Below are positions 50,780 to 59,278 of a stretch of 64,000 nucleotides of DNA, one piece after another. The stretch comes from Nitratireductor indicus C115 (GTDB lineage: Bacteria > Pseudomonadota > Alphaproteobacteria > Rhizobiales > Rhizobiaceae): positions 124,001 through 188,000 of the forward strand of contig NZ_AMSI01000010.1 of NCBI RefSeq assembly GCF_000300515.1. The letters are read 5' to 3'. Position numbers and translations under genes: made by a program. Position 1 is the first letter of the stretch, and every line of letters begins with the position of its first letter. A model generated the notes under the pieces. That model was not told where the DNA came from. It ran no database searches and was given only the letters and a program-made list of their open reading frames with translations.

Positions 50780-52036
50780 TCAGGCCCATTCGCCTTTGCG
50801 GAACACCGGCACCCGGCTTCCGTCCGGGCGCACGCCGTCGATATCGACCTCGCCCGACCCGATCATCCAGTCGATGTGAATAAGGCTCTTGTTCCCGCCC
50901 TGCGCGGCGATCTGTTCCGGCGAAAGCGAGCCACCGTCGACGAAGCATTTGGAATAGCATTGGCCAAGCGCGATGTGGCATGAGGCATTCTCATCGAACA
51001 ACGTGTTGTAGTAGAGAATGCCGCTGCTGGAGATCGGCGAGGAATGCGGCACGAGCGCCACTTCGCCGAGACACCGCGCACCTTCATCCGTATCGAGCAC
51101 ACGGTTCAGCACATTCTCGCCACGCGACGCCTTCGCCTCGACGATGCGTCCGCCCTCGAAGCGCACGGCGATCTCGTCGATCAGCGTTCCCTGATAGGAA
51201 AGCGGCTTGGTGCTCACCACATGGCCCTCGACCTTCAAGGCATGCGGCGTGGTGAAAACCTCTTCCGTCGGGATGTTCGGATTGCAGATGACGCCATTCT
51301 TCGCGGTCGAAGCCCCGCCCTGCCACAGGTGACCGTCTGCCAGACCAACGGTCAGATCAGTGCCCGGGCCCGTGAAATGCAGTGCCGCAAAGCGCTCGTC
51401 ATTGAGCCAGTTCATCCGCGCGTGCAGCGCTTCGTTGTGCGCATCCCAGGCAGCCACAGGATCGGCGACGTCCACCCTTGATGCCGCGAAGATCGCCTCG
51501 GCAAGCTTGTGGACCGCCACGTCATCCGGCTCGCCCACAAACACCTGCTTCGCCCATGACAGACCGGGAAAGGCAACGATATTCCAGTTGATGTCGAAAC
51601 CGGCGATCTTCTCCAGCGCCGGCTGATAAGCGATCGAATTGGCTTTGTTGGCGCGAGCCACCTTCTCCGGATCCTCTCCGGAAAGCAGCATCGGATTATC
51701 GCCGACAATCGCAAGCCGCGCCGTATTGGCAGAAAATGCCTTCGCCATCCCTTCATAGAGCCAGGAGGGAGCACGGTCGAAGCTCTCCTCTGCACCGTTG
51801 CGGAAACGGTTCAGCGTGATCTCCTCATCCGAGAGGATCGGCGTGACGATCCCCGCGCCGGCCTTATAGGCATGTTTGGCGATCAAGCGCACGAGGGGCA
51901 GCGCCGCCGCGGGCGCAGTCAGGAGCAGGTCCTGCCCCTTCTGCAGTCCGAGCCCAACCTTGACGGCGACCTCGGCCAGCCGGTCGAGCTTCACGGGGTC
52001 GATGGTCTTTGTGGTCTGCTGCGATTGATCGTTCAT
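50780..52036 (-). CDS. M29-family leucyl aminopeptidase (AmpS/PepS)
   Basis: A 418-residue metallo-aminopeptidase of family M29 that releases N-terminal residues from peptides in the cytoplasm. Conserved blocks are HFTGPGTDLTVGL, NIPTEEVFTTPH, LVPHSSPISSSGILYYNTLF, DENASCHIALGQ and HIDWMIGSGEVDIDG, which contain the Glu/His/Asp metal ligands. MNDQSQQTTK at 52036 gives the family length of about 410; the open frame upstream to 52267 is not coding. It is followed by the HutC operon on the same strand after 141 bp. No close functional link is evident. Confidence 0.92.
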   Translation of the reverse strand: MNDQSQQTTKTIDPVKLDRLAEVAVKVGLGLQKGQDLLLTAPAAALPLVRLIAKHAYKAGAGIVTPILSDEEITLNRFRNGAEESFDRAPSWLYEGMAKAFSANTARLAIVGDNPMLLSGEDPEKVARANKANSIAYQPALEKIAGFDINWNIVAFPGLSWAKQVFVGEPDDVAVHKLAEAIFAASRVDVADPVAAWDAHNEALHARMNWLNDERFAALHFTGPGTDLTVGLADGHLWQGGASTAKNGVICNPNIPTEEVFTTPHALKVEGHVVSTKPLSYQGTLIDEIAVRFEGGRIVEAKASRGENVLNRVLDTDEGARCLGEVALVPHSSPISSSGILYYNTLFDENASCHIALGQCYSKCFVDGGSLSPEQIAAQGGNKSLIHIDWMIGSGEVDIDGVRPDGSRVPVFRKGEWA

Positions 52037-52332
52037 GGCCTGATCCTGTAATTTCGTTTTTCGGGCGGCACGAAGCACCGCCCCAGTGCTTGCGCGATCA
52101 GCCGTCGCTTCGCAAGTCACAATAAAGCGTTTCGACCCGGCCAGTTCGCCCAAAAGCCAGCGCCTGCTTGACAGGGATGCGGATGCCAAGCAGGATTCCC
52201 CTGTCAAAAAAGGAGAGGTCGGTGCGGTTAGCCTGGCTCCCGCCAAAGCGGGTCCTGACCTTCGCAAACGCGACGAGTCCCATGGCCTTGAACACCCCGC
52301 AAATCCGCGCGGGTGAAAGAAGAGGTTATGAG

Positions 52333-52755
52333 ATGCAACAGCAGATTTCCGTCATCACACTCGGCATTGAGGCAATCGAGCGGTCGCGCGATTTCTATAC
52401 ACGGGGCTTCGGCTGGAAGCCGGTCTTCGAAAACGATGAGATCGTCTTCTACCAGATGAACGGATTTGTTCTGGGTACCTTTCTGAAAACCGCGCTGGAG
52501 ACGGATATGGGCCGTTCTGGCCTCATGCAGCCCGGCGCATTTTCACTGGCGCACAACCTGGCCCGCGAAGAAGATGTCGAGCCGTTGATGCGCCAGCTTG
52601 CCAATTCCGGCGGGCGCATCCTTCGGCCCGCAGACAAGCCACCCCACGGAGGATTTCGCGGTTATGTTGCCGATCCCGACGATCACGCCTGGGAAATCGC
52701 CTGGAATCCCTTCTGGCAGATCGATGCCGGTGGCCATGTGATATTCGGCCTCTGA
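52333..52755 (+). CDS. VOC-superfamily protein
   Basis: A 140-residue vicinal-oxygen-chelate-fold protein with two beta-alpha-beta-beta-beta units: ITLGIEAIERSRDFYTRGFG and FRGYVADPDDHAWEIAWNPF. Metal ligands of true glyoxalase I are not all in place (no His in the first strand), so catalytic status is unclear. The ATG at 52333 follows AAGAAGAGG. The 296 bp before it, up to the aminopeptidase start, show no gene or strong structure beyond a small CCCGC/GCGGG hairpin at about 52240. Confidence 0.8.
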   Translation: MQQQISVITLGIEAIERSRDFYTRGFGWKPVFENDEIVFYQMNGFVLGTFLKTALETDMGRSGLMQPGAFSLAHNLAREEDVEPLMRQLANSGGRILRPADKPPHGGFRGYVADPDDHAWEIAWNPFWQIDAGGHVIFGL

Positions 52756-52789
52756 GCCGCTCAGCGGACCGGGCGAAATTCGTCCGGCC

Positions 52790-54202
52790 TCAGCGGCGGT
52801 CCGGCTTGGTTCCCTCGATCTGACCGCCCGGGATAAACCAGGCCAGAAGTGAGCCGCAAAGCGCGAAAAGCGCCGCCAGCAGAAAGACCCAGGAAAACCC
52901 GTCCGCCACCGCGGCAGAGGAGGCGACCACCAGGCCGCTCGCCGCAGCTCCCAGGGATGCACCAAGCGAACGGGTCAGAAGCACACTGGCTGACGCGATG
53001 CCGAGCATGCGGTCTCCCGCCTCGATCTGCACCACCAGTTGGACCACCCCCATCACCGTACCCAGCATCAACGCGACAAGCCCAAACAGACCGACGAGAA
53101 CACCAGTCTGCATCTGCACCGTAAAGAGCCCGACCGTCAGCAGAAGCAGAAACGCCAGTGCGAGCCCTGCCGCCGGGAAAAGCGTCATCCGCCCGGTCCG
53201 GCTGACGAGATAGCCCGTCAACATGGAGCCCAGCCCGACGCCGAGGGTGACCGGCAAAAGCAGAAGCCCGGCACCCGCAGCCGAAAACCCGCGCACCGCA
53301 CTGAAATAGACAGGGATAAAGGTGAAAAGCGAAACATAGAGCGCCCCATGAAACAGCGCCAGCAGGCAGCTCATGCGGATTGTTCCATTGCGCAGGAAGA
53401 CCACCGGAAAAAGCGGATGAGCGGTGCGGCTTTCATTGCGGAAGAAGAGAAAGGTCAGCAACGCTGCCCCCAGGATCAGACCAGCCCGCGCCCAGCGCGG
53501 CTGAAACAATCCGATGCCTGGAGCAGTCAGCGAAATGAGAAAAGCCAGCATCGCCGCGAGCAGAACCACACTGACACCATCGATCCGCAACGGATCGCGG
53601 GGGCGCTGACGAGGCGGCAGGCGGGATATGAGAAACAGGCCCAGAAGTCCGAGCGGCAGGTTCACTGCGAAGATGGCCCGCCAGCCAAAGGCTTCCGTCA
53701 TGAAGCCGCCAATCACCGGCCCCATCGTGCTTGCGCTCATGCCGACGGTGGCGAGGTATCCCTGGTAACGCGCCCGTAACCGCGGCTCGAATGCCTGGCT
53801 TACCAGCGCCTGCGTGAGCGCAATAAGCCCCCCGCCGCCAAGCCCCTGAACGGCCCGCGCCGCCACCAGCCATCCGAAACTCGGCGCCAACATGCATGCC
53901 GCGCTGCCGACCATGGAAATCACCAGCGAGATGAACATCATCCTGCGCCGGCCCAAGGCGTCGCCAAGCCTTCCATAGAGCGGAGCCGAGATCGCATTGG
54001 CCGCGAGATAGGCGATTACCACCCAACTCACCAGTTCGAACGAGCCGAAAGACTGAGAGATGTCGTAAAGCGCCGTGGAAACGATGGTCTGGTCCATCAT
54101 GCCGAGAAGCAGTGGGACGGCAACGCCAAGAAAAAGCACGACGACCGTAGGTCGCCGCACCTCTTCTTCAGGTTCCTCGCTGTTCAACTGCGGCTCCTCC
54201 AC
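52790..54202 (-). CDS. MFS drug/metabolite efflux transporter (DHA2, EmrB type)
   Basis: A 470-residue major facilitator with about 14 membrane segments. Motif A is YGRLGDALGRRRMMF, the motif-D1-like segment is LGMMDQTIVSTALYDIS, and motif C lies in AFGWRAIFAVNLPLGLLGL. The acidic N-terminus (EEPQLNSEEPEEEVRR) is cytoplasmic. It ends the minus-strand branch of the right-end cluster, 16 bp after the FAD monooxygenase. It may export a toxic product of that pathway. Confidence 0.9.
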   Translation of the reverse strand: MEEPQLNSEEPEEEVRRPTVVVLFLGVAVPLLLGMMDQTIVSTALYDISQSFGSFELVSWVVIAYLAANAISAPLYGRLGDALGRRRMMFISLVISMVGSAACMLAPSFGWLVAARAVQGLGGGGLIALTQALVSQAFEPRLRARYQGYLATVGMSASTMGPVIGGFMTEAFGWRAIFAVNLPLGLLGLFLISRLPPRQRPRDPLRIDGVSVVLLAAMLAFLISLTAPGIGLFQPRWARAGLILGAALLTFLFFRNESRTAHPLFPVVFLRNGTIRMSCLLALFHGALYVSLFTFIPVYFSAVRGFSAAGAGLLLLPVTLGVGLGSMLTGYLVSRTGRMTLFPAAGLALAFLLLLTVGLFTVQMQTGVLVGLFGLVALMLGTVMGVVQLVVQIEAGDRMLGIASASVLLTRSLGASLGAAASGLVVASSAAVADGFSWVFLLAALFALCGSLLAWFIPGGQIEGTKPDRR

Positions 54203-54217
54203 CCAAAATGGCTGGGC

Positions 54218-55432
54218 TTATGCCGTCTGAGGCAAAGCCGAAGTTTGCAGCTGTTCCTGCGCGTCATATTCGTAAACCCAGTTGGCGCCGAGCCCACTGG
54301 TCTGCGGATTGACGAGGCTGCGCCAGCGATAGCCGAGATCGCGCTTGATCCGCGCAAACCGCGAACTGAGGTGGTAAGTGCGCCCGCGCTCGCGCGATTC
54401 AAGCTGCACCCGCGTGGTGCGGGGCCTGCGAAGGCTCTCGTAACGCTGCAATGCCTCGCCGGGAGAAGCCGCATCGGCAAGAGACCCCGCGAGCACGAAA
54501 CCATCTTCGATGGCCATGGCCGCCCCCTGCGAGAGGAACGGCAGCATGGGATGCGCTGCATCGCCCAGAAGCGTCATGTGGCCAACCGTCCAGGACGGCA
54601 TCGGATCACGGTCGAAAAGCCCCCATTTGAACACCTCGTCCGCTCGCGAAAAGAGCTTCTGAAGATTTTCGTGCCAGCCCTTGAAACCGGCCAGAAGCTC
54701 ATCGCGGCTTGAAGGTACATTCCAGGATTCCGCCACCCAGTCCTTGGTCTCAAGGACTGCAACGATATTCACTGCCCTGCCTGCAGAGACATAATAGGTC
54801 ACCACATGCCCTTTCGGTCCGAGCCAGAACGAACTGTCGGGGCTCACGAAATCGAATGGCGGCGTGTCGAACGGAACGACCGCGCGCCAGCACATATTGC
54901 CGGTAAAGCGCGGCGGCTCGTCTCCGAAAAGGGTCTTGCGGATGGTGGAGTGGATTCCATCCGCGCCGACGATAACATCGGCCTCGAACTCGCTGCCATC
55001 GGCAAAGCAGGCCACCGCCGTCTTCCCTTCCTGGCGGGCACCGGTGCATTGCACGCCCAGGGCCGTCTTCGACAGATCGACCTTGTCGAGGAGAATCCTG
55101 TGCAGATCCGCCCTGTGGACATGGAAGAACGGTGCGCCATAGAGGCGCGGGCAATCGCGCGCCAACGGTGTACGCCACATCTCGCGTGCCGATTTCCAAT
55201 CGCGGCCGATGATGTTCTGCGGCAGGAAGCTGACCGCTTCCAGCTCGTCGAACATACCGAGCGCGCGAAGGATTTTCACGGCGTTCGGCGTCATCTGGAT
55301 ACCGGCACCCACTTCGCCGAAAGCAGGCGCTCGCTCGAAAATATGTGCCTCGATACCATGAGCGCGCAGCGAGGCAGACAAGGCAACACCTCCGATCCCG
55401 CCACCGACAATTCCGACCTTTAACTTCCGCAT
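54218..55432 (-). CDS. Single-component FAD monooxygenase (salicylate-hydroxylase-like)
   Basis: A 404-residue class A flavoprotein monooxygenase. FAD motif GIVGGGIGGVALSASLRAHG, DG motif VIVGADGIHSTIRK and the GD motif GDAAHPMLPFLSQGAAMAIED are intact, with FNAD(P)H-dependent aromatic hydroxylation as the usual reaction (salicylate, 3-hydroxybenzoate, 6-hydroxynicotinate types). It lies downstream of the DppBC-like permeases and upstream of the MFS pump. An ATACAAT-type site at 55484 lies in its promoter region. The ribosome binding site is weak. Confidence 0.9.
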   Translation of the reverse strand: MRKLKVGIVGGGIGGVALSASLRAHGIEAHIFERAPAFGEVGAGIQMTPNAVKILRALGMFDELEAVSFLPQNIIGRDWKSAREMWRTPLARDCPRLYGAPFFHVHRADLHRILLDKVDLSKTALGVQCTGARQEGKTAVACFADGSEFEADVIVGADGIHSTIRKTLFGDEPPRFTGNMCWRAVVPFDTPPFDFVSPDSSFWLGPKGHVVTYYVSAGRAVNIVAVLETKDWVAESWNVPSSRDELLAGFKGWHENLQKLFSRADEVFKWGLFDRDPMPSWTVGHMTLLGDAAHPMLPFLSQGAAMAIEDGFVLAGSLADAASPGEALQRYESLRRPRTTRVQLESRERGRTYHLSSRFARIKRDLGYRWRSLVNPQTSGLGANWVYEYDAQEQLQTSALPQTA

Positions 55433-55483
55433 TCTCTACATCCAGGGTTCTGTCCGTATCCGGGATTTCGGTATAACGAACTC

Positions 55484-55500
55484 ATAATATTGTATACGAC
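55484..55500. promoter_or_regulatory. ATACAAT-type site 1, before the FAD monooxygenase
   Basis: ATAATATTGTATACGAC, which on the other strand reads GTCGTATACAATATTAT. It shares the ATACAATAT core with sites 61023 and 61951. It lies 52 bp upstream of the gene start. Confidence 0.5.
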
Positions 55501-55549
55501 TTAGGTGAGATTTCCGCATCGAGCCGGACGTCAACACCCGGCTTCGCGG

Positions 55550-56437
55550 CTAGCGCGCTCCTCCCCTCAAGCGCGGGTTGAGCACATCCGTAAGATGGTC
55601 TCCGAAGACATTCAGGGCCGCGACGGTGACCAGAATCCCAAGCCCCGGGAAAACAGCCATCCACCAGGCGCGTGTCAGGAATTGCTGCGCCTCGTTGAGC
55701 ATCAGGCCCCAGCTGGGATTGGAGGCATCGCCGAGCCCCAGGAAGCTCAGCCCTGCTTCAAGCAGGATCGCAGAGGAAACCTGCATGGTCATGGCCACGA
55801 TCAGCGGCGGCATGGCATTGGGCAATATCTCCGAAAAGATGATGGCGCGGGTGGACTGCCCGCCCGAGCGCGCGGCAAGCACATATTCCCTCTCGCGCAG
55901 GCTCAGGAATTCGCCGCGTGTGATGCGCGCCACTTCCGGCCAGCCGAGCAGGCCGATGGTCATGATGATGAAAACGACATTCGTACCGAACAGCGCAATC
56001 ACAAGCAGGGCGAGAAAGAAACGCGGGATCACCTGAAACAGTTCGGCGATGCGCATCAATACGATATCGACGGCTCCCTTCATGTAGCCGGCGATCGCGC
56101 CGAGCGTGACACCGATGATGCAGGAGGTGAGCGCGGCAAGAACACCAACCGAAAGCGACATGCGCGCCCCATAGGCAAACCGGCTGAAAACATCGCGCCC
56201 CAAATCATCGGTGCCCATGAGATAGGTCAGCCCCGGTGGCGCGAAGGAATCGGCTCCCATCGAGTTCACGTCGCCGAGGAATGGCGGAACGACGAAGGCG
56301 AAGACCGCGATCACGACGAGCGTAACGAGCGCAACAAGCGAAGGCCCGTCGAGCCTCAGCGCGGAGATTCCGGCCGAAATCGTCGAGAACGCTCCCCGGC
56401 GAAGAACGACTGCAGTGTCTGAATTCTTGACGCTCAT
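55550..56437 (-). CDS. Peptide-type ABC importer permease (DppC)
   Basis: A 295-residue permease with the OppC signature: a long N-terminus before TM1, FLGDVNSMGADSFAPPG, LMGTDDLGRDVFSRFAYGAR, and the loop RGEFLSLREREYVLAARSGG. ILPNAMPPLIVAMTMQVSSA closes the signature. MSVKNSD at 56437 leaves a one-base spacer after dppB. Partner of the binding protein at 59279 and the ATPase at 63006. Confidence 0.92.
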   Translation of the reverse strand: MSVKNSDTAVVLRRGAFSTISAGISALRLDGPSLVALVTLVVIAVFAFVVPPFLGDVNSMGADSFAPPGLTYLMGTDDLGRDVFSRFAYGARMSLSVGVLAALTSCIIGVTLGAIAGYMKGAVDIVLMRIAELFQVIPRFFLALLVIALFGTNVVFIIMTIGLLGWPEVARITRGEFLSLREREYVLAARSGGQSTRAIIFSEILPNAMPPLIVAMTMQVSSAILLEAGLSFLGLGDASNPSWGLMLNEAQQFLTRAWWMAVFPGLGILVTVAALNVFGDHLTDVLNPRLRGGAR

Positions 56438-56438
56438 C

Positions 56439-57470
56439 CTACTTAAGCCCCACACGCGGATCGAAGATACTGTAGACGATGTCGACAACGAGATTGGTGA
56501 TGATGATGCCGATCGAGACGAAGACGAACATGCCCATGAGCAATGGATAGTCGCGGGCATACATGGCGTCGTACATGAGCCGGCCCAGTCCCGGCCAGCC
56601 GAACACGATCTCGGTCAACACCGCGCCAGCCAGAATGTCCGTTACGTTCAGGCCGAACACGGTAATGATCGGCAGCACGCCGTTGCGGAAAGCATGGAAC
56701 ATCACACGCCGCTCGCTGAGCCCCTTGGCGCGGGCCGTGGTGATATAGTCCTGGGAAAGCGCATCGCGCATGGACGCCCGCGCATAGCGGAAATTGATCG
56801 CAAGATAGCGCATGCCAAGCACGCATGCCGGCAGGAACAGGTGCAGGAGGACGTCACCGGCATAGGCGAACCCCTCATAGACATGCCGGCTGCTGGTCAT
56901 GCCGCTGGTGGGAAACCAGCGCAGATTGAGCGCGAAGACCACAAGCGCGATCTGGGCCAGCCAGAAAGCCGGCACCGAATAGCCGATCACGGCGAGAATG
57001 GAACCGGCACGGTCGAAAACGGAACGCGGCTTGCGCGCCACCAGAACGGCAAGCCCAACCCCAAGCACGGTGAACACCAGAAGCGAACTCAGCATGAGAA
57101 GCACAGTGGCCGGAATGCGCGCGGCGATAAGGTCGACCACATCCGCCTGCATCACATAGGAATAGCCAAGGTCTCCCTTGAAGACGGAGACGAGATACTC
57201 CCAGTACTGAACATAAAGCGGCTGATCGAGGCCGAGCTTGGCATAAAGAGCCGCGACCTGCTCTTCGGTCGGCGCCGTTTCGCCCACCAGAATGCTGATC
57301 GGGTCTCCCGGCGCGATATGCACGAGAAGAAAATTGACCGTGATGACGCCGATCAGCATGGGGATGGCGCTCAGGATTTTGAGACCGATGTAACGAAGTG
57401 TGCGGAGCCTGCCCGCCAGGCCCCTTTTCTCTCCGGCCGGCGACGCCGAATTCACAATATCTGCGGACAC
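56439..57470 (-). CDS. Peptide-type ABC importer permease (DppB)
   Basis: A 343-residue permease of the OppB group: IPMLIGVITVNFLLVHIAPGDP, ARASMRDALSQDYITTARAK and FGWPGLGRLMYDAMYARDYP. The GTG at 57470 is chosen because AGAGGAAGGTTC lies just before it; upstream codons in frame are a shadow. It is the first gene of the minus-strand branch and faces the oxygenase gene across a 372-bp promoter region with two ATACAAT-type sites. Confidence 0.9.
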   Translation of the reverse strand: MSADIVNSASPAGEKRGLAGRLRTLRYIGLKILSAIPMLIGVITVNFLLVHIAPGDPISILVGETAPTEEQVAALYAKLGLDQPLYVQYWEYLVSVFKGDLGYSYVMQADVVDLIAARIPATVLLMLSSLLVFTVLGVGLAVLVARKPRSVFDRAGSILAVIGYSVPAFWLAQIALVVFALNLRWFPTSGMTSSRHVYEGFAYAGDVLLHLFLPACVLGMRYLAINFRYARASMRDALSQDYITTARAKGLSERRVMFHAFRNGVLPIITVFGLNVTDILAGAVLTEIVFGWPGLGRLMYDAMYARDYPLLMGMFVFVSIGIIITNLVVDIVYSIFDPRVGLK

Positions 57471-57538
57471 GAACCTTCCTCTCGCATTTTTGGGTTCCCC
57501 GGCGCGCACTCGACACACGCTCGTTTTTGATTGGCAAG

Positions 57539-57552
57539 ATTGTATAACGTAT
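57539..57552. promoter_or_regulatory. ATACAAT-type site 2, before dppB
   Basis: ATTGTATAACGTAT (other strand ATACGTTATACAAT). It lies 69 bp upstream of the dppB start. Confidence 0.45.
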
Positions 57553-57728
57553 TTCGACAACAGCACAATCGCGCCGAACACACAAGTCCCAATTTCTTCC
57601 AAGCGCAGGGAGGACCAGATTTAATGCATTGATTTTAAACGTGATATTTTTTCATAGCCAAGGCAGCCGGCATACGAAATCGAAACGCCCCGCTTGACAC
57701 TCGCTCAAAATCGACCTTAGATCATTTC

Positions 57729-57750
57729 GTGCACAATATACATTATGCAC
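57729..57750. promoter_or_regulatory. ATACAAT-type site 3, before the oxygenase gene
   Basis: A 22-bp near-palindrome: GTGCACAATATAC followed by ATTATGCAC, with two mismatched pairs. It contains ACAATATAC as at 61023 and lies 93 bp upstream of the oxygenase start. Confidence 0.5.
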
Positions 57751-57842
57751 AAAATGCCGGAGCCGCAGGACGCGACGGCCAAGAAAGCGCCCGGCCTCCC
57801 TGCAAGCGGCACGGGACATTCCAAGAGAGGGTTTTACGCAAG

Positions 57843-59189
57843 ATGAGTAATCGGCAACTGAAAATCGGGCTCAGCCTGGTATCGAACGGTACGCATCCGG
57901 CTGGCTGGAGGCTGCCGGAAGCCCGCGCCGATGCAGCGCTCGACTTTGCCTTGTGGAAGGAAATGGCCCAGGCGGCCGAAGCAGCCAAGATCCACTTCAT
58001 CTTTCTGGCCGACGGCATTGCGGTACGCACGGCCGCCAGCGATGACGATGCATTGAGCTACAGCGGCCGCATCGACCAGTTCGAGCCCCTCACCCTGATT
58101 GCGGGTCTCTCGGCCGTGACCGAACGCATTGGCTACATTGCCACGGCATCCACGACCTATAACGAGCCGTATCACATCGCGCGCAAATTCGCCTCGCTCG
58201 ATCACATCAGCGGCGGGCGCGTGGGCTGGAATGTGGTGACATCCTGGAGCGAGGCGGAAGCCAGGAATTTCAGCCGCGACAAGCATCTGGAACACTCGAT
58301 CCGCTACGGTCGGGCGGAGGAATTCGTCGATGTCGTGCGCGGTCTTTGGGACAGCTGGGAAGACGATGCCTTCTGCCGCGATAAGGAAAGCGGGCGTTAT
58401 TTCGATCCCGCAAAGATGCATGTCCTCAATCACGTGGGCGAGGACTTCTCCGTGCGCGGGCCACTCAACATCGCTCGCCCGCCCCAGGGCTATCCGGTCA
58501 TCGCCCAGGCAGGTTCCTCCGAGCCCGGTCAGGAACTTGCAGCCCGCACCGCCGATCTCGTCTACACCGCCAAGCAGCGCCGCGACGATGCGGCAGGCTT
58601 CTACAAGGGGCTTAAGGCGCGCTTCCCCAAATACGGCCGCTCACCCGATTCCGCGATCCTGATGCCCGGCATCATGCCGGTCATCGGCAGGACCATGGAG
58701 GAGGCGCAGGAAAAATATGCCCGCATCCAGAACCTTATTCATCCCAAGGTGGGGCTGGCCATGCTGGCGCGCACATTCGGCGATTTGTCCGGCTACCCGC
58801 TCGACGGCCCCCTGCCCGACAATCTGCCTGAGCTGAATGGTGTGAAAAGCCACCGTGAGCCCCTTCTGCGCATGGCGCGCCAGGAAAACCTGTCCATTCG
58901 TCAGCTCTACATGCGCGTGACCGGTGCCGCTGGCCATCTCCAGCTCTGCGGCACACCCGAAAGCATCGCCGATACGATGGAAGACTGGTTCAACGCCGGC
59001 GCCTGCGACGGCTTCAACATCATGGCGCCCTATTTCCCGGACGGGCTCTATGAATTCCTCGACCAGGTTGTGCCTGTTCTTCAGCGCCGCGGCCTCTTCC
59101 GCGCCGACTACGAAGGCACCACGCTGCGCGAAAATCTGGGCATTGCCCGGCCGGCCCATCCGGCCACCAAGATCAGGAACTCCGCCTGA
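57843..59189 (+). CDS. LLM-class FMN monooxygenase (NtaA/EmoA/SnaA/DszA family)
   Basis: A 448-residue oxygenase that uses reduced flavin supplied by a partner reductase. Blocks typical of the nitrilotriacetate-monooxygenase group are FWLADG-like FIFLADGIAVR, DPLTLIAGL-like FEPLTLIAGLSAVT, TASTTYNEPYHIARKFASLD, SGGRVGWNVVTSW and YPVIAQAGSSEPGQELA. Length fits NtaA (about 450). Known members act on NTA, EDTA, pristinamycin IIB or dibenzothiophene sulfone, so substrate is open. The cluster has the reductase partner, a peptide-type importer and a GntR regulator, as in NTA/EDTA gene clusters. Confidence 0.9.
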   Translation: MSNRQLKIGLSLVSNGTHPAGWRLPEARADAALDFALWKEMAQAAEAAKIHFIFLADGIAVRTAASDDDALSYSGRIDQFEPLTLIAGLSAVTERIGYIATASTTYNEPYHIARKFASLDHISGGRVGWNVVTSWSEAEARNFSRDKHLEHSIRYGRAEEFVDVVRGLWDSWEDDAFCRDKESGRYFDPAKMHVLNHVGEDFSVRGPLNIARPPQGYPVIAQAGSSEPGQELAARTADLVYTAKQRRDDAAGFYKGLKARFPKYGRSPDSAILMPGIMPVIGRTMEEAQEKYARIQNLIHPKVGLAMLARTFGDLSGYPLDGPLPDNLPELNGVKSHREPLLRMARQENLSIRQLYMRVTGAAGHLQLCGTPESIADTMEDWFNAGACDGFNIMAPYFPDGLYEFLDQVVPVLQRRGLFRADYEGTTLRENLGIARPAHPATKIRNSA

Positions 59190-59208
59190 GAGCGGAAACC
59201 AAGGAATA

Positions 59209-59234
59209 CCGGTGGCCGGCCGTCCGGCCATCGG
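59209..59234 (+). other. Stem-loop between oxygenase and binding protein genes
   Basis: TGGCCGG-CCGT-CCGGCCA, extended by a further four pairs (one G-U) to an 11-bp stem. No T-tract follows. It may stabilise or process the mRNA so that the binding protein is made in excess. Confidence 0.5.
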
Positions 59235-59278
59235 GAAAGCATGACTTCATAACAAGCAAGCAAAACTGGGGAACATTG

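Larger units (their letters stand above)
57471..57842. promoter_or_regulatory. Divergent promoter region of the monooxygenase cluster
   Basis: A 372-bp, AT-richer region between the permease and oxygenase genes. It holds two ATACAAT-type sites (57539-57552 and 57729-57750). No gene is seen. The frame open on the plus strand from 57729 is an extension of the oxygenase frame without a ribosome binding site. Confidence 0.6.

Noticed and set aside
57729-57842. 38-codon extension of the LLM oxygenase
   Set aside because: It would start inside an operator-like palindrome, has no ribosome binding site, and relatives begin at the MSNRQLKIG position.
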